DNA of 18,358 nucleotides from Micrococcaceae bacterium UBA4005 (GCA_002384315.1 DGBL01000070.1:232-18589); one strand, 5' to 3'. Shown: positions 6,753-14,145, counted from the first letter of the stretch. The notes: a model not told the origin generated them from the sequence alone. Numbers and translations: made by a program.

Positions 6753-7321
6753 TGCGGTGTGAAGTAGTAGCTTTCCGGCTTCAGATAGCACAGGACGATC
6801 CCAGCAACCCCGAGCCCGATCACCAGGAGCTGGATGGGACCAGTTCCGAGCCCGAACAATGAGATTGCGGCGAACACCGTCCCGGTAATGCGGGCCCAGT
6901 TCTTTCCCTTGCGGATCATGAACGCGATCAACGCATAAAGACTTCCGATCAACAGCGCGAGCACCACGATGCTCCCGGAGAGGGCGCTTCCCATACTGCG
7001 GGCATCCATGCCCAGCGCATCGAGTTGCGCCAGATCCTCGGGAGTCAATTGCGCCAACGGGTTCATTGCCGAAGCGAAGGCGTTCAGGACGGTGATGATC
7101 CCCGCCGAGAGGATAAGCCAGAATGCAAGGTTCACACGGCTCGGCGCCGCGGCAGCGGGCGGCTGTGGCGGCCAGGCGTGTCCGGGGTAGCTGTAGCCCG
7201 ACGGCTGCGAGGATTGGTAGCCCGGCTGCTGACCGTACTGGCCGTAGCGCGGTTCGGCAGGAGGTTCCTGCTGGTTCTCATGATGTTCATCAGGGCTCTG
7301 TGGCGGAACAGGCGTACTCAT
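6737..7321 (-). CDS. Unrecognised membrane protein with Pro/Gln/Tyr-rich N-terminus
   Basis: I do not recognise a named family. The 194-residue protein starts with about 60 hydrophilic residues rich in Pro, Gln, Ser and Tyr (YGQYGQQPGYQ, then WPPQPPAAAAP), a low-complexity cytosolic tail common in actinobacterial membrane proteins. Four hydrophobic helices follow at about 63-83, 115-136, 143-158 and 163-181, and the protein ends in CYLKPESYYFTPQRLVY. Between helices 1 and 2 is an acidic loop (LTPEDLAQLDALGMD). I start at ATG 7321 (MSTPVPP); the frame continues upstream to a GTG at 7387, but those 22 residues look unlike the rest. No strong ribosome binding site is seen. It sits between rex and yceI, where heme genes are found in relatives. 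Confidence 0.75.
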   Translation of the reverse strand: MSTPVPPQSPDEHHENQQEPPAEPRYGQYGQQPGYQSSQPSGYSYPGHAWPPQPPAAAAPSRVNLAFWLILSAGIITVLNAFASAMNPLAQLTPEDLAQLDALGMDARSMGSALSGSIVVLALLIGSLYALIAFMIRKGKNWARITGTVFAAISLFGLGTGPIQLLVIGLGVAGIVLCYLKPESYYFTPQRLVY

Positions 7322-7404
7322 GGGAATCCATTCTCTGTGAGCGCGGGCGATGCTGGCCGTGGTGGGATCGTCGCTCGGAGAGTACACGCGAACACTCCGC
7401 CGTC

Positions 7405-7420
7405 ATCCTTGATTAAGGAT
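7405..7420. promoter_or_regulatory. Short inverted repeat upstream of the membrane protein gene
   Basis: ATCCTT-GATT-AAGGAT is a perfect 6-bp inverted repeat upstream of the minus-strand membrane protein gene, close to a possible -10 (TACTCT, minus strand, about 7380-7385). It may be a regulator site. Directly after it, AGCCCGCGGGCT (7421-7432) is a 12-bp palindrome. Function is unknown. Confidence 0.3.
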
Positions 7421-7562
7421 AGCCCGCGGGCTGCTGGGACGGCAGGATTGGCGCGATTGTTCCGAGGCGCCGAGCCGCCGCCGTCGGGCGTGTGGGGACG
7501 ATGACGGCGGCCCGCTGTGCCCGGGCTCTCCGCTGCTGGCGGGGCCTGTTCAGCCCGTGGGT

Positions 7563-8114
7563 TCAGTCTGCGGTTGGCGCGACGAATGCCGCATCGATTG
7601 TGATCGTGACTTTGTCCCCGACCAGTACGCCTCCGGCTTCGAGCGCGGCGTTCCAGGTGAGCCCGAAGTCCTTGCGCGAAATGCTGGTTTCACCGGAGAA
7701 TCCAGCGCGGGTGGCACCAAAAGGATCCACTGCTACGCCGTTGAACTCGGTGTTGATCACAACCTGCCGGGTCATGCCGCGGATCGTGAGGTCGCCGGTG
7801 AGTTCGTAGGTTTCACCTGCCCCCGCGATGGCAGTGGACACGAAGGTCATGTCGGGAAACTTCTCGACGTCGAAGAAATCCTCGCCGCGGACATGTGCGT
7901 CCCGGTTGGCATCGCCGGAGTCGAAGGACGCGGTGTCCACGGTAGCGGTTACCTTGGAGAACGCCAGGGTTGCGCCGATCTGCAGTGCTGCCTGCGCCGT
8001 GCGGAACGTCCCGCGCACCTTGCTGATGCCCGCGTGCCGGACGGAGAATCCAATATCGCTGTGGGACGAGTCGAACGTCCAGGTTCCGGGGGTGAGTCCT
8101 GCGGGAATGCTCAT
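7563..8114 (-). CDS. YceI family protein (lipocalin-like, isoprenoid-binding fold)
   Basis: The 183-residue protein matches the YceI domain over its full length: GTWTFDSSHSDIGFSVRHAG at the N-terminus, KVRGTF, TASFDSGDANRDAHVRGEDFF (the DxxRDxH signature), then LTGDLTIRGMTRQV and FGLTWN near the C-terminus. The fold is an extended lipocalin-like barrel; characterised members bind long isoprenoid chains. There is no signal peptide, so it is cytosolic here. ATG 8114 has an excellent ribosome binding site GGAGCT at 7 nt. Upstream, a TATAGCT box near 8158-8164 overlaps a near-perfect inverted repeat, which suggests regulation. The exact ligand is unknown. Its presence in a window with menaquinone genes is suggestive only. 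Confidence 0.93.
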   Translation of the reverse strand: MSIPAGLTPGTWTFDSSHSDIGFSVRHAGISKVRGTFRTAQAALQIGATLAFSKVTATVDTASFDSGDANRDAHVRGEDFFDVEKFPDMTFVSTAIAGAGETYELTGDLTIRGMTRQVVINTEFNGVAVDPFGATRAGFSGETSISRKDFGLTWNAALEAGGVLVGDKVTITIDAAFVAPTAD

Positions 8115-8163
8115 GCTGTGTAGCTCCTTCGGGTCGGGAAAGGTCTTGGTTACACCTAGCTAT

Positions 8164-8184
8164 AAACATGCGTATGCATGCTTT
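8164..8184. promoter_or_regulatory. Inverted repeat over the yceI promoter, possible operator
   Basis: Arms AAACATGC (8164-8171) and GCATGCTT (8176-8183) pair around GTAT with one mismatch. The repeat overlaps a yceI -10 candidate (TATAGC, minus strand, about 8159-8164) and the region just upstream of it, so a bound dimer would block RNA polymerase. A MarR- or TetR-type regulator is plausible but none is encoded next to it. Confidence 0.45.
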
Positions 8185-8287
8185 ATTCCCCCGCGCAGGC
8201 ATTCGTGCCCGAAGGTTCACTGAAAAGTCCGGCGGACATCTCCCTGGCCAATTTAGAGACCACCGCCAACTCTGAGAAACTGGGGAT

Positions 8288-8956
8288 ATGACGCAAGCAA
8301 CCGTCCATCTGGTCCGCCATGGCGAGGTCCACAACCCGGAGGGCGTTCTCTATGGCCGGATTCCCGGCTTCCGCCTGTCCGCCCTAGGCCGCCAGATGGC
8401 ACAGCAGGTCGCGGATCATTTCCGGGCGCGAGCTGATGCGGGAGCGCGGATTGTCTATCTGGCGGCCTCGCCGCTGGAACGCGCCCAGGAAACCGCACAG
8501 CCGATAGCACGTGCGCTAGGTCTGGACATCGAGACTGAGCCCCGCATTGTCGAAGCGGAGAACCGGTTTGAGGGCCTTTCCGTGACGAAGCACCAGTTGC
8601 GTAATCCCCGGTACTGGCCGTTGCTGATTAATCCGCTCACACCCTCCTGGGGAGAACCCTACGCAGGCCAGGTGGTGCGGATGATGCAGGCAGTTGATCA
8701 TGCCCGTGAGCAGGCAGTAGCCCTGGGCGCGGGCGACTCTCCAGTGGAAGCCATTTTGGTCAGCCACCAGCTGCCCGTTTGGGTGACGCGGCTGGCAGCG
8801 GAGGGGCGCAGGTTGTGGCACGACCCACGCAACCGAGAGTGCACTCTCACCTCAGTGACCTCGTTGATATTCAACGAGGGCCGCTTGGCGCGCGTAGATT
8901 ACGCCGAACCCTGTGCGGATCTGCTGCCTGGTGCGACTAATATCCCCGGGGCGTAA
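8288..8956 (+). CDS. Histidine phosphatase family protein (phosphoglycerate mutase-like)
   Basis: This 222-residue enzyme of the branch-1 histidine phosphatase superfamily opens with HLVRHGEVHNPEGVLYGR, in which H11 of the RHGE motif is the phosphorylated nucleophile. SPLERAQETA (61-70) supplies the conserved arginine, glutamates follow at about 89-95, and the second catalytic histidine is H160 in LVSHQLP. The substrate cannot be read; despite the mutase name, most such proteins are phosphatases. ATG 8288 is preceded by GGGGAT. It is the first gene before the cytochrome c maturation set, the same position as Rv0525 in M. tuberculosis by memory, but the 43-nt gap after it holds its own promoter-like repeat, so co-transcription is uncertain. 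Confidence 0.93.
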   Translation: MTQATVHLVRHGEVHNPEGVLYGRIPGFRLSALGRQMAQQVADHFRARADAGARIVYLAASPLERAQETAQPIARALGLDIETEPRIVEAENRFEGLSVTKHQLRNPRYWPLLINPLTPSWGEPYAGQVVRMMQAVDHAREQAVALGAGDSPVEAILVSHQLPVWVTRLAAEGRRLWHDPRNRECTLTSVTSLIFNEGRLARVDYAEPCADLLPGATNIPGA

Positions 8957-8961
8957 TAGTA

Positions 8962-8980
8962 TTACTACATGTTGTAGAAA
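8962..8980. promoter_or_regulatory. BlaI/CopY-like inverted repeat upstream of the cytochrome c maturation genes
   Basis: TTACTACA-TGT-TGTAGAAA is an inverted repeat with 7 of 8 matching arm positions, inside the 43-nt gap between the histidine phosphatase and the thioredoxin lipoprotein genes. The ACTACA/TGTAG arms resemble operators of BlaI/MecI/CopY-family repressors (family knowledge). An adjacent repeat, TAGTATTACTA (8958-8968), overlaps its left arm. No BlaI-type gene is in the window, so the regulator would act from elsewhere. Confidence 0.45.
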
Positions 8981-8999
8981 ACTCTAAAGGAATCCGTGA

Positions 9000-9614
9000 A
9001 TGTCTGAGTCCATTACCGCCCGCCGAACATTCCTGAAGTTCGGTGCCGCCATGGCGTTCGGCATACCGCCCGCGATGCTCCTAGCCTCCTGCGCGGCGGA
9101 AGACACACTCGCCCAGCAGGCTGCCGCCGGGGATGGGAAGAACTACATAGCTGGAGACGGTTCGGTGACCGAATACGCGCGCGGTGAACGCGGTGAGCCG
9201 GTCGATTTCACCGGCACCCTCTTCGATGGATCAGAGCTCTCATCCTCCGACTGGACCGGCACTGTCACAGTGCTCAATTTCTGGTATGCAGCCTGCGCGC
9301 CGTGCCGGAAGGAAGCCCCTGACCTAGTCAGCCTGCACGCTGAATTCGCACCGAGCGGAGCGCAATTTTTCGGTGTGAACATCCGTGACGAGCAGGCTAC
9401 CGCGGCCGCGTTCGAACGGAATTTCAAGATTCCCTACCAGAGCTTCAACGACCAGGACGGCGGCGTGTTGCTCTCCATGACCGGTTACGTGCCGCCCCAG
9501 GCCGTCCCCACCACGCTGGTGCTGGATCGGGAAAACCGGGTCGCCGGACGAATCCTCGGGCTGGCAGACCGCGGGACCCTCAAAGCGTTGGTCGGTGGGG
9601 CGCTTGAAGAGTAG
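9000..9614 (+). CDS. resA: TlpA/ResA-like thiol-disulfide oxidoreductase, lipoprotein
   Basis: This extracytoplasmic thioredoxin-fold protein reduces the CXXCH cysteines of apocytochrome c before heme attachment. Of its 204 residues, 1-31 are a signal: RRTFLKF with a hydrophobic stretch and lipobox LLASC, so C31 is the likely lipidated residue; the twin arginines suggest Tat export. The thioredoxin domain has FWYAACAPC (C98, C101 redox pair), the GVNIRDEQ strand and the cis-proline region AVPTTLVLD. The ribosome binding site AAAGGA lies 8 nt before ATG 9000. CcdA, its electron donor, follows after 30 nt, then ResB and CcsB, giving a complete System II set. The ResA name is by role and context. 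Confidence 0.93.
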   Translation: MSESITARRTFLKFGAAMAFGIPPAMLLASCAAEDTLAQQAAAGDGKNYIAGDGSVTEYARGERGEPVDFTGTLFDGSELSSSDWTGTVTVLNFWYAACAPCRKEAPDLVSLHAEFAPSGAQFFGVNIRDEQATAAAFERNFKIPYQSFNDQDGGVLLSMTGYVPPQAVPTTLVLDRENRVAGRILGLADRGTLKALVGGALEE

Positions 9615-9644
9615 CCCTCGTATCAGCCACGAGGACGCGCGCCG

Positions 9645-10457
9645 ATGATCACTGCAGAGCCGATGGTCGCCGCCGCGACGGAGGTCGCCCTGGTGGTCGT
9701 GACGCCCGGTAACGCTTTTGCCGATACCGTCCTGAACGGGTCCATGCTCCTGGCGCTGCCGGTCGCTTTGCTCGCTGGGCTGGTTTCGTTTGCATCCCCG
9801 TGTGTATTACCGCTGGTGCCCGGGTTCCTGGGTTACGTCACCGGTCTTACCGGCGTCGATCTGGAAAACCAGAAACGTGGACGGATGTTCCTCGGCATTG
9901 CACTCTTTGTGCTGGGCTTTTCAGCGGTGTTCATGGCGTACGGAGCTTTGTTCGGCCAAGTAGGGGCGTGGCTTGCGGGCTCCGAGGGCTGGCTGATCCG
10001 CGTGTTTGGTGCGGTGGTGGTGCTGATGGGCGTCGTCTTTATGGGCGGCCTTCCATGGTTCCAACGCGAACGGCGGTTTCACCGGAGCGTACCGACGGGC
10101 CTGCTAGGGGCGCCGCTGCTCGGCATCACGTTCGGCGTAGGGTGGGCTCCGTGTATCGGGCCAACACTGTCCGCCGTCCAGTTACTGGCCATTTCCGGAG
10201 ACCAGGCCAGCGCACTGAAGGGTGCAACGTTGACCTTCGCCTACTGTCTTGGATTGGGCCTGCCGTTTCTGCTCATCGCCCTTGGCGCGCGGCGCGGAAT
10301 GGGTGCGCTCGCGTTCTTCCGCAGGCACCGTCTGGGTCTGCAGCGCTTCGGGGGCGGGATGCTCGTCGCCGTCGGCTTGCTGATGGTCTCCGGGGTCTGG
10401 AATATGTGGATTGGCGGGTTGCAGGGGTGGATAACCGGTGTCACCTTGCCCATTTGA
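9645..10457 (+). CDS. ccdA: Cytochrome c biogenesis protein CcdA
   Basis: CcdA is a polytopic membrane protein that carries reducing equivalents from cytosolic thioredoxin to ResA-type proteins outside. The 270 residues show the two conserved cysteine motifs FASPCVLPLVPGFLGYV (C53) and GVGWAPCIGPTL (C170), each at the start of a three-helix repeat, and about six hydrophobic helices. The start at ATG 9645 is moderately supported (GAGGACG upstream); a later ATG at 9663 is possible, and the first 35 residues are weakly hydrophobic and not needed for the fold. It follows the thioredoxin lipoprotein by 30 nt and precedes resB by about 90 nt. Identity is secure. Confidence 0.95.
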   Translation: MITAEPMVAAATEVALVVVTPGNAFADTVLNGSMLLALPVALLAGLVSFASPCVLPLVPGFLGYVTGLTGVDLENQKRGRMFLGIALFVLGFSAVFMAYGALFGQVGAWLAGSEGWLIRVFGAVVVLMGVVFMGGLPWFQRERRFHRSVPTGLLGAPLLGITFGVGWAPCIGPTLSAVQLLAISGDQASALKGATLTFAYCLGLGLPFLLIALGARRGMGALAFFRRHRLGLQRFGGGMLVAVGLLMVSGVWNMWIGGLQGWITGVTLPI

Positions 10458-10550
10458 CCGGCGTCGCTGACGTGAGCACCGCCGTCGTCGTCGCCGCTGG
10501 CGTCCTGTTGGACTGCACCCCGGAGCTGATGCACTGACATGAAGGAAAAG

Positions 10551-12263
10551 ATGAACGTAGAGAAAGGCCAAACCGGAGCAGGATCTGCTGCCAATGATGT
10601 CTCGCTGCCGACATTGGGCCCGCTGGGAATGCTCCGGTGGGCCTGGACGCAGCTGACGAGCATGCGCACAGCCCTATTCCTGCTGCTCCTGCTGGCTGTC
10701 GGCGCCGTGCCCGGGTCGCTGTTTCCGCAGCGACCGGCCAACCCGGCGGTCGTCACCCAGTATCTCCAGGACAACCCGGATACCGGGCCGATCCTCGACC
10801 GGCTCCAACTGTTCGACGTGTATTCGTCAGCGTGGTTTTCCTCTATCTACCTGCTGCTGTTCATCTCCCTGATCGGGTGCGTGATTCCCCGTGCCCGCGC
10901 CCACGCGCGTGCGCTGAAGTCCAAGCCGCCGCGCACCCCCAGTAGGTTGTCGCGGATGCCCGCCTACGGCACGGTCGCCATCCCGGCGCAGCTCGCCGCC
11001 ACGCAGGCAGCCACGGCGGACAGCGTTGCCGCAGACGCAGCGCAGATGCTGAAAAAGCGCGGATACCGGGTGGACCTGAGGGACGAGGGAACGGCCACGC
11101 CGTCGGTTGGAGCCGAACGCGGGCTCACCAAGGAACTGGGCAACCTGGTCTTCCACAGCTCCCTGATCGGGGTGTTGATCGCCGTTGCCGTAGGTGGGCT
11201 CTTTGGCTACAACGGGCAGCGGATCATCGTCGAGGGAGACACTTTCGTCAATACGCTGGTCGGCTATGACTCGTTCAACCCCGGCACTAACTTTTCCCAG
11301 GACAGGCTGGAGCCATTTTCGATCCGGCTGGACGAATTCGATGTCCGCTTCGACCGCCAACAGCCGGCCACCTATGGCCAGCCGCTGGACTTCACCGCCT
11401 CAGTCACGACCCTCGACGGCGCTGAGGCGAACCCGCAGCAGCAGGAGCTCAAGGTGAATGCGCCGCTGAAAATCGGGGGTACGAGTGTCTACCTGGTAGG
11501 CAACGGTTATGCTCCGGAGGTCACCGTGCGTGACGGCGAGGGAAACATTGCGCTGCAGGGCCCGGTTATTGCCCAGCCGTCAGACGGCATGTACACCTCG
11601 CTGATGGTGATCAAAGCACCTGATGCCAGGCCCGACCAGCTGGGATTCGTCGGGTTCTTTCTCCCGACCGCATTCGTCGACGAACAGGGCGTGGCCTTTT
11701 CCCGGGACCCGGATCCGTTCAATCCGCAACTGAACCTGAACTCGTATGCTGGCGACCTCGGGCTCGACGGCGGAAATCCCCAGAATGTCTATGTGCTGGA
11801 CACGGAGGGACTGGAGGAAATCAATAGCCGGAACAACCCGGACGGCGGCATTGTGCTCGGCCCGGGGCAGACCTACGACCTGCCGGGGGACAGGGGGTCG
11901 ATCACCTTTGACGGGCTCAACCGGTTTATCGCGGTCGACATCAATCACGATCCTGGGCAGGTTGGCGCCCTTGTATTTGCCCTTCTTGCGCTCGCAGGTC
12001 TCACCGCATCCCTGTTCATCGGCCGCCGTCGGCTCTGGATCCGGACGTCTACGCTGGGCGACGGCCGGATCATCGCCGAATACGGCGTGCTGGCGCGGGG
12101 TGAAGACCACCGGATCGCAGGCGAAGCAGCGGCCGTGAAACGGCATCTGGAGCAGCGCTGGCTGGCAGCGCAGGATGGAACGTACGAAGATGGTAAGCGG
12201 CCAGCCGGAGCTCACGACGGCGGCACGACCGGGGGACACCCCACCAACGGTAAGGATCTCTGA
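10551..12263 (+). CDS. resB: Cytochrome c biogenesis protein ResB (System II)
   Basis: ResB forms, with CcsB, the System II heme export and cytochrome c synthase complex. The product of 570 residues has early hydrophobic segments MRTALFLLLLLAVGAVPGS and SSIYLLLFISLIGCV, a third after the conserved NLVFHSSLIGVLIAV (membrane-edge histidine), a large outside domain of about 260 residues (YNGQRIIVEGD to DRGSITFDG), and a final helix VGALVFALLALAGLTASL. I start at ATG 10551 because AAGGA lies a few nucleotides upstream; an in-frame ATG at 10539 lacks a ribosome binding site. The stop TGA overlaps the ccsB start (ATGA at 12263), so the two are translationally coupled and made in matched amounts. 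Confidence 0.95.
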   Translation: MNVEKGQTGAGSAANDVSLPTLGPLGMLRWAWTQLTSMRTALFLLLLLAVGAVPGSLFPQRPANPAVVTQYLQDNPDTGPILDRLQLFDVYSSAWFSSIYLLLFISLIGCVIPRARAHARALKSKPPRTPSRLSRMPAYGTVAIPAQLAATQAATADSVAADAAQMLKKRGYRVDLRDEGTATPSVGAERGLTKELGNLVFHSSLIGVLIAVAVGGLFGYNGQRIIVEGDTFVNTLVGYDSFNPGTNFSQDRLEPFSIRLDEFDVRFDRQQPATYGQPLDFTASVTTLDGAEANPQQQELKVNAPLKIGGTSVYLVGNGYAPEVTVRDGEGNIALQGPVIAQPSDGMYTSLMVIKAPDARPDQLGFVGFFLPTAFVDEQGVAFSRDPDPFNPQLNLNSYAGDLGLDGGNPQNVYVLDTEGLEEINSRNNPDGGIVLGPGQTYDLPGDRGSITFDGLNRFIAVDINHDPGQVGALVFALLALAGLTASLFIGRRRLWIRTSTLGDGRIIAEYGVLARGEDHRIAGEAAAVKRHLEQRWLAAQDGTYEDGKRPAGAHDGGTTGGHPTNGKDL

Positions 12264-13315
12264 TGAGAAGCGTTAATGCCGAATTGGGAGCACTCAGTGA
12301 ACTGCTGATGCTTCTGGCCTCGATCGCCTATATGGTCGCGTTTGTTTTTTATGTGCTGGACCTCGTGAAATCGAGCAGCACCATCAGTGCGCTCGAAGCC
12401 AAGCTGGCGCAGGATCGGGCGCGCAGCCTGGAGCTCAGCCTCGAGCACAGCATTGTCCCCGCAGGCGCGCCGGCTGCTGACAGCGGGTACAGCCAGGCGG
12501 CCTCCGTCTCCGGGGCTCCGAGCGCGGACGACTCCATGGACTACGCTGCAGGACCACGACGGCGGCTGGCGCGTATCGCCGTCGCCCTCACCGTCCTAGC
12601 CACAGCTATCCATGTCGGCGCCGTGCTCACCCGGGCGATCGCGGCAAACCGCGTTCCCTGGGGGAACATGTACGAATTCTGTACCACCGGAGCTCTGTTC
12701 GTCGCGCTGATTTTCCTCATCACGCTCACCCGCAAGGATTTGCGCTTCGTCGGTTCGTTCGTCGTTGGCCTGATTGTCATCATGCTGTATGCGGCTACGG
12801 TCGGGTTCCCCACCCCGGTATCGAACCTCATTCCGGCGCTGCAGAGCTACTGGCTGGTGGTTCATGTGTCGGTGGCGGTGGCGTCGGCCGCGTTGTTCAC
12901 CATCACCTTCGCCATGTCCGTGCTGCAGTTGCTGCAGTCCTCCCGGGAGAACCAGGCGGCAGCCGGCGGCGAAGAACGGATGCGGTTCCTGCGCCTTGTT
13001 CCGTCGGCGCTCAGCTTGGAAAATCTCGCCTACCGGCTCAATGCCCTAGCCTTCGTGGGCTGGACCTTCACGCTCATGGCTGGCGCCATCTGGGCCGAGC
13101 AGGCCTGGGGCCGGTATTGGGGCTGGGACACCAAGGAAGTGTGGACATTCGTCATCTGGACGGTCTACGCGGGCTACCTGCACGCCCGGGCGACGAGGGG
13201 CTGGACCGGAACCCGCGCAGCATGGCTATCGATTGTCGGGTATCTGTGCGTGGTGTTCAATTTTTCGATCGTCAACATCTACTTCTCTGGGTTGCACAGC
13301 TACGCCGGAGTCTGA
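12263..13315 (+). CDS. ccsB: Cytochrome c biogenesis protein CcsB/CcsA (heme handling, WWD domain)
   Basis: This membrane protein of the heme handling family presents heme outside and joins it to apocytochrome c with ResB. The 350 residues contain the WWD signature WGRYWGWDTKE (282-292) and conserved histidines H117 (AIHVG), H201 (VVHVS) and H345 (GLHSY), expected heme ligands. WGNMYEF lies at 133-139, and about eight hydrophobic helices are present. A polar, low-complexity insert at about 65-100 follows the first helix. Its ATG shares bases with the resB stop. A hairpin at 13329 ends the operon. Identity is secure; CcsA versus CcsB naming differs between databases. Confidence 0.95.
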   Translation: MRSVNAELGALSELLMLLASIAYMVAFVFYVLDLVKSSSTISALEAKLAQDRARSLELSLEHSIVPAGAPAADSGYSQAASVSGAPSADDSMDYAAGPRRRLARIAVALTVLATAIHVGAVLTRAIAANRVPWGNMYEFCTTGALFVALIFLITLTRKDLRFVGSFVVGLIVIMLYAATVGFPTPVSNLIPALQSYWLVVHVSVAVASAALFTITFAMSVLQLLQSSRENQAAAGGEERMRFLRLVPSALSLENLAYRLNALAFVGWTFTLMAGAIWAEQAWGRYWGWDTKEVWTFVIWTVYAGYLHARATRGWTGTRAAWLSIVGYLCVVFNFSIVNIYFSGLHSYAGV

Positions 13316-13328
13316 GCTTTCATGCAGG

Positions 13329-13371
13329 GCCAGCTAGCGCGGTGGCGCGGAGTGCCGTTGAGCTAGCTGGC
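13329..13371. terminator. Hairpin terminator between convergent ccsB and PLDc_N gene
   Basis: GCCAGCTAGC (13329-13338) and GCTAGCTGGC (13362-13371) form a perfect 10-bp stem; the 23-nt loop can pair further (GGCGC with GTGCC). It lies 13 nt after the ccsB stop and covers the stop of the minus-strand gene (13363-13365), so it can serve both strands. Confidence 0.7.
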
Positions 13372-13821
13372 TGGCGGGCCGTCCCCGTGAGCCCCGTCCC
13401 CGTGAGCGGGGGGACCGTCCTCAGTCGGTTTGCCATCGGCTGGGCTCTGGCCGGGCTTCGTATTCCTGGCTTGGCGTTCCTGGGCTTCGCGGGCCTTGAG
13501 TTCACGTTCGCGGCGGCGCAGTTCCTCTTCCCGCGACTGCTGTCGGCGGCGGGTTTCCAGATCGCGTAGGAACGCAGGATCATCGTCAGGCGCGCCCGTA
13601 TTCCGGGGCTGGGACCGGGCCGTACCGCCGGAGTTTCCACGAGGGCGCCCGAACAGGAACCATAGGCCGGTACCGAGCAGCGGCACGAGCACAATCGTGA
13701 TCAACCAGGCTGGTTTCGAGATGCTGCGCACCTCGTTTGGTTTACTCATGGCGCAGTCGATGAACGAATAGACGATGACGGCGACTCCAAGAATCGTCGC
13801 GAAAAGCAAGAGGCGGGGCAT
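13363..13821 (-). CDS. PLDc_N domain membrane protein
   Basis: The 152-residue protein has two hydrophobic helices in its first 60 residues (LLLFATILGVAVIVYSFIDC and WLITIVLVPLLGTGLWFLFG) joined by a short loop. This is the PLDc_N module, named for the N-terminus of cardiolipin synthases but common as small stand-alone proteins with no catalytic HKD motif. The rest is a charged, Arg/Glu-rich stretch (RRRQQSREEELRRRERELKA), probably a coiled coil, and a repetitive tail with AHGDG twice. It probably sits in the membrane with the tail in the cytosol. ATG 13821 has no ribosome binding site, but TACAAT lies 6 nt upstream, so the mRNA is probably leaderless. Function unknown. Confidence 0.85.
   Translation of the reverse strand: MPRLLLFATILGVAVIVYSFIDCAMSKPNEVRSISKPAWLITIVLVPLLGTGLWFLFGRPRGNSGGTARSQPRNTGAPDDDPAFLRDLETRRRQQSREEELRRRERELKAREAQERQARNTKPGQSPADGKPTEDGPPAHGDGAHGDGPPAS
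13379..13407. repeat. Two-copy 15-bp tandem repeat in the PLDc_N gene tail
   Basis: CCGTCCCCGTGAGC occurs at 13379-13392 and 13394-13407 with a period of 15 bp. On the minus strand it encodes AHGDG twice near the end of the PLDc_N protein, so it is an in-frame five-residue repeat and a probable site of length variation. Confidence 0.75.
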
Positions 13822-13827
13822 GGGTTA

Positions 13828-13833
13828 ATTGTA
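13828..13833 (-). promoter_or_regulatory. Candidate -10 box for leaderless PLDc_N gene mRNA
   Basis: On the minus strand TACAAT is followed by TAACCC and the ATG at 13821. It is a near-consensus -10 box at the leaderless distance and there is no Shine-Dalgarno sequence. Confidence 0.55.
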
Positions 13834-13839
13834 GGCGAG

Positions 13840-13845
13840 TAAACT
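13840..13845 (+). promoter_or_regulatory. Candidate -10 box for leaderless DUF4229 mRNA
   Basis: TAAACT is followed by GGGGAC and the GTG at 13852. It lies 6 nt from the opposing PLDc_N -10 box, inside a 30-nt divergent gap. GGGGA could alternatively act as a weak, close ribosome binding site. Confidence 0.45.
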
Positions 13846-13851
13846 GGGGAC

Positions 13852-14145
13852 GTGGCTTTCCTCAAATTTACTCTGCTCCGGCTCGCCCTTGTGGTGGCCT
13901 TCTTCGTCGCCTGTATGTATCTGGGGCTGGGCGCAATTCTCTCGGCTATCGTCGCGGCGATACTCGCCTGGTGCGTGACCTACCTCTTCTTCCGGTCGCT
14001 GCGGGACGAGGCTGGAGCCACCCTGCAGCGTCGCTTCCGGGAGGGGGCGCCGCCGCGCCGAAACGCGCTGGAGCACGACGACGCCGCCGCCGAGGACGCG
14101 CTCGACCCGCGTACCAGTGGGGACGGCGCCCGCAAGGACGGTTGA
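13852..14145 (+). CDS. DUF4229 family small membrane protein
   Basis: This 97-residue protein has two hydrophobic segments (LLRLALVVAFFVACMYL and GAILSAIVAAILAWCVTYLFF, about 8-48), then a basic and acidic tail (RSLRDEAGATLQRRF, then PPRRNALEHDD). The pattern and position fit DUF4229, a small actinobacterial membrane family that I recall next to menA. The GTG start at 13852 is preceded by a TAAACT box 6 nt upstream. It is convergent with menA, with only 11 nt between the stops. The function is unknown; being beside menA may mean a role near quinone prenylation, but that is inference. Confidence 0.8.
   Translation: MAFLKFTLLRLALVVAFFVACMYLGLGAILSAIVAAILAWCVTYLFFRSLRDEAGATLQRRFREGAPPRRNALEHDDAAAEDALDPRTSGDGARKDG

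Noticed and set aside
10472..10537. 21-codon frame between ccdA and resB starting at GTG 10472
   Set aside because: No ribosome binding site and it ends immediately before resB; composition is ordinary for a high-G+C gap.
9800..10537. 245-codon frame over ccdA
   Set aside because: Shadow of ccdA in another frame; the ccdA frame holds both conserved cysteine motifs and the membrane helices.
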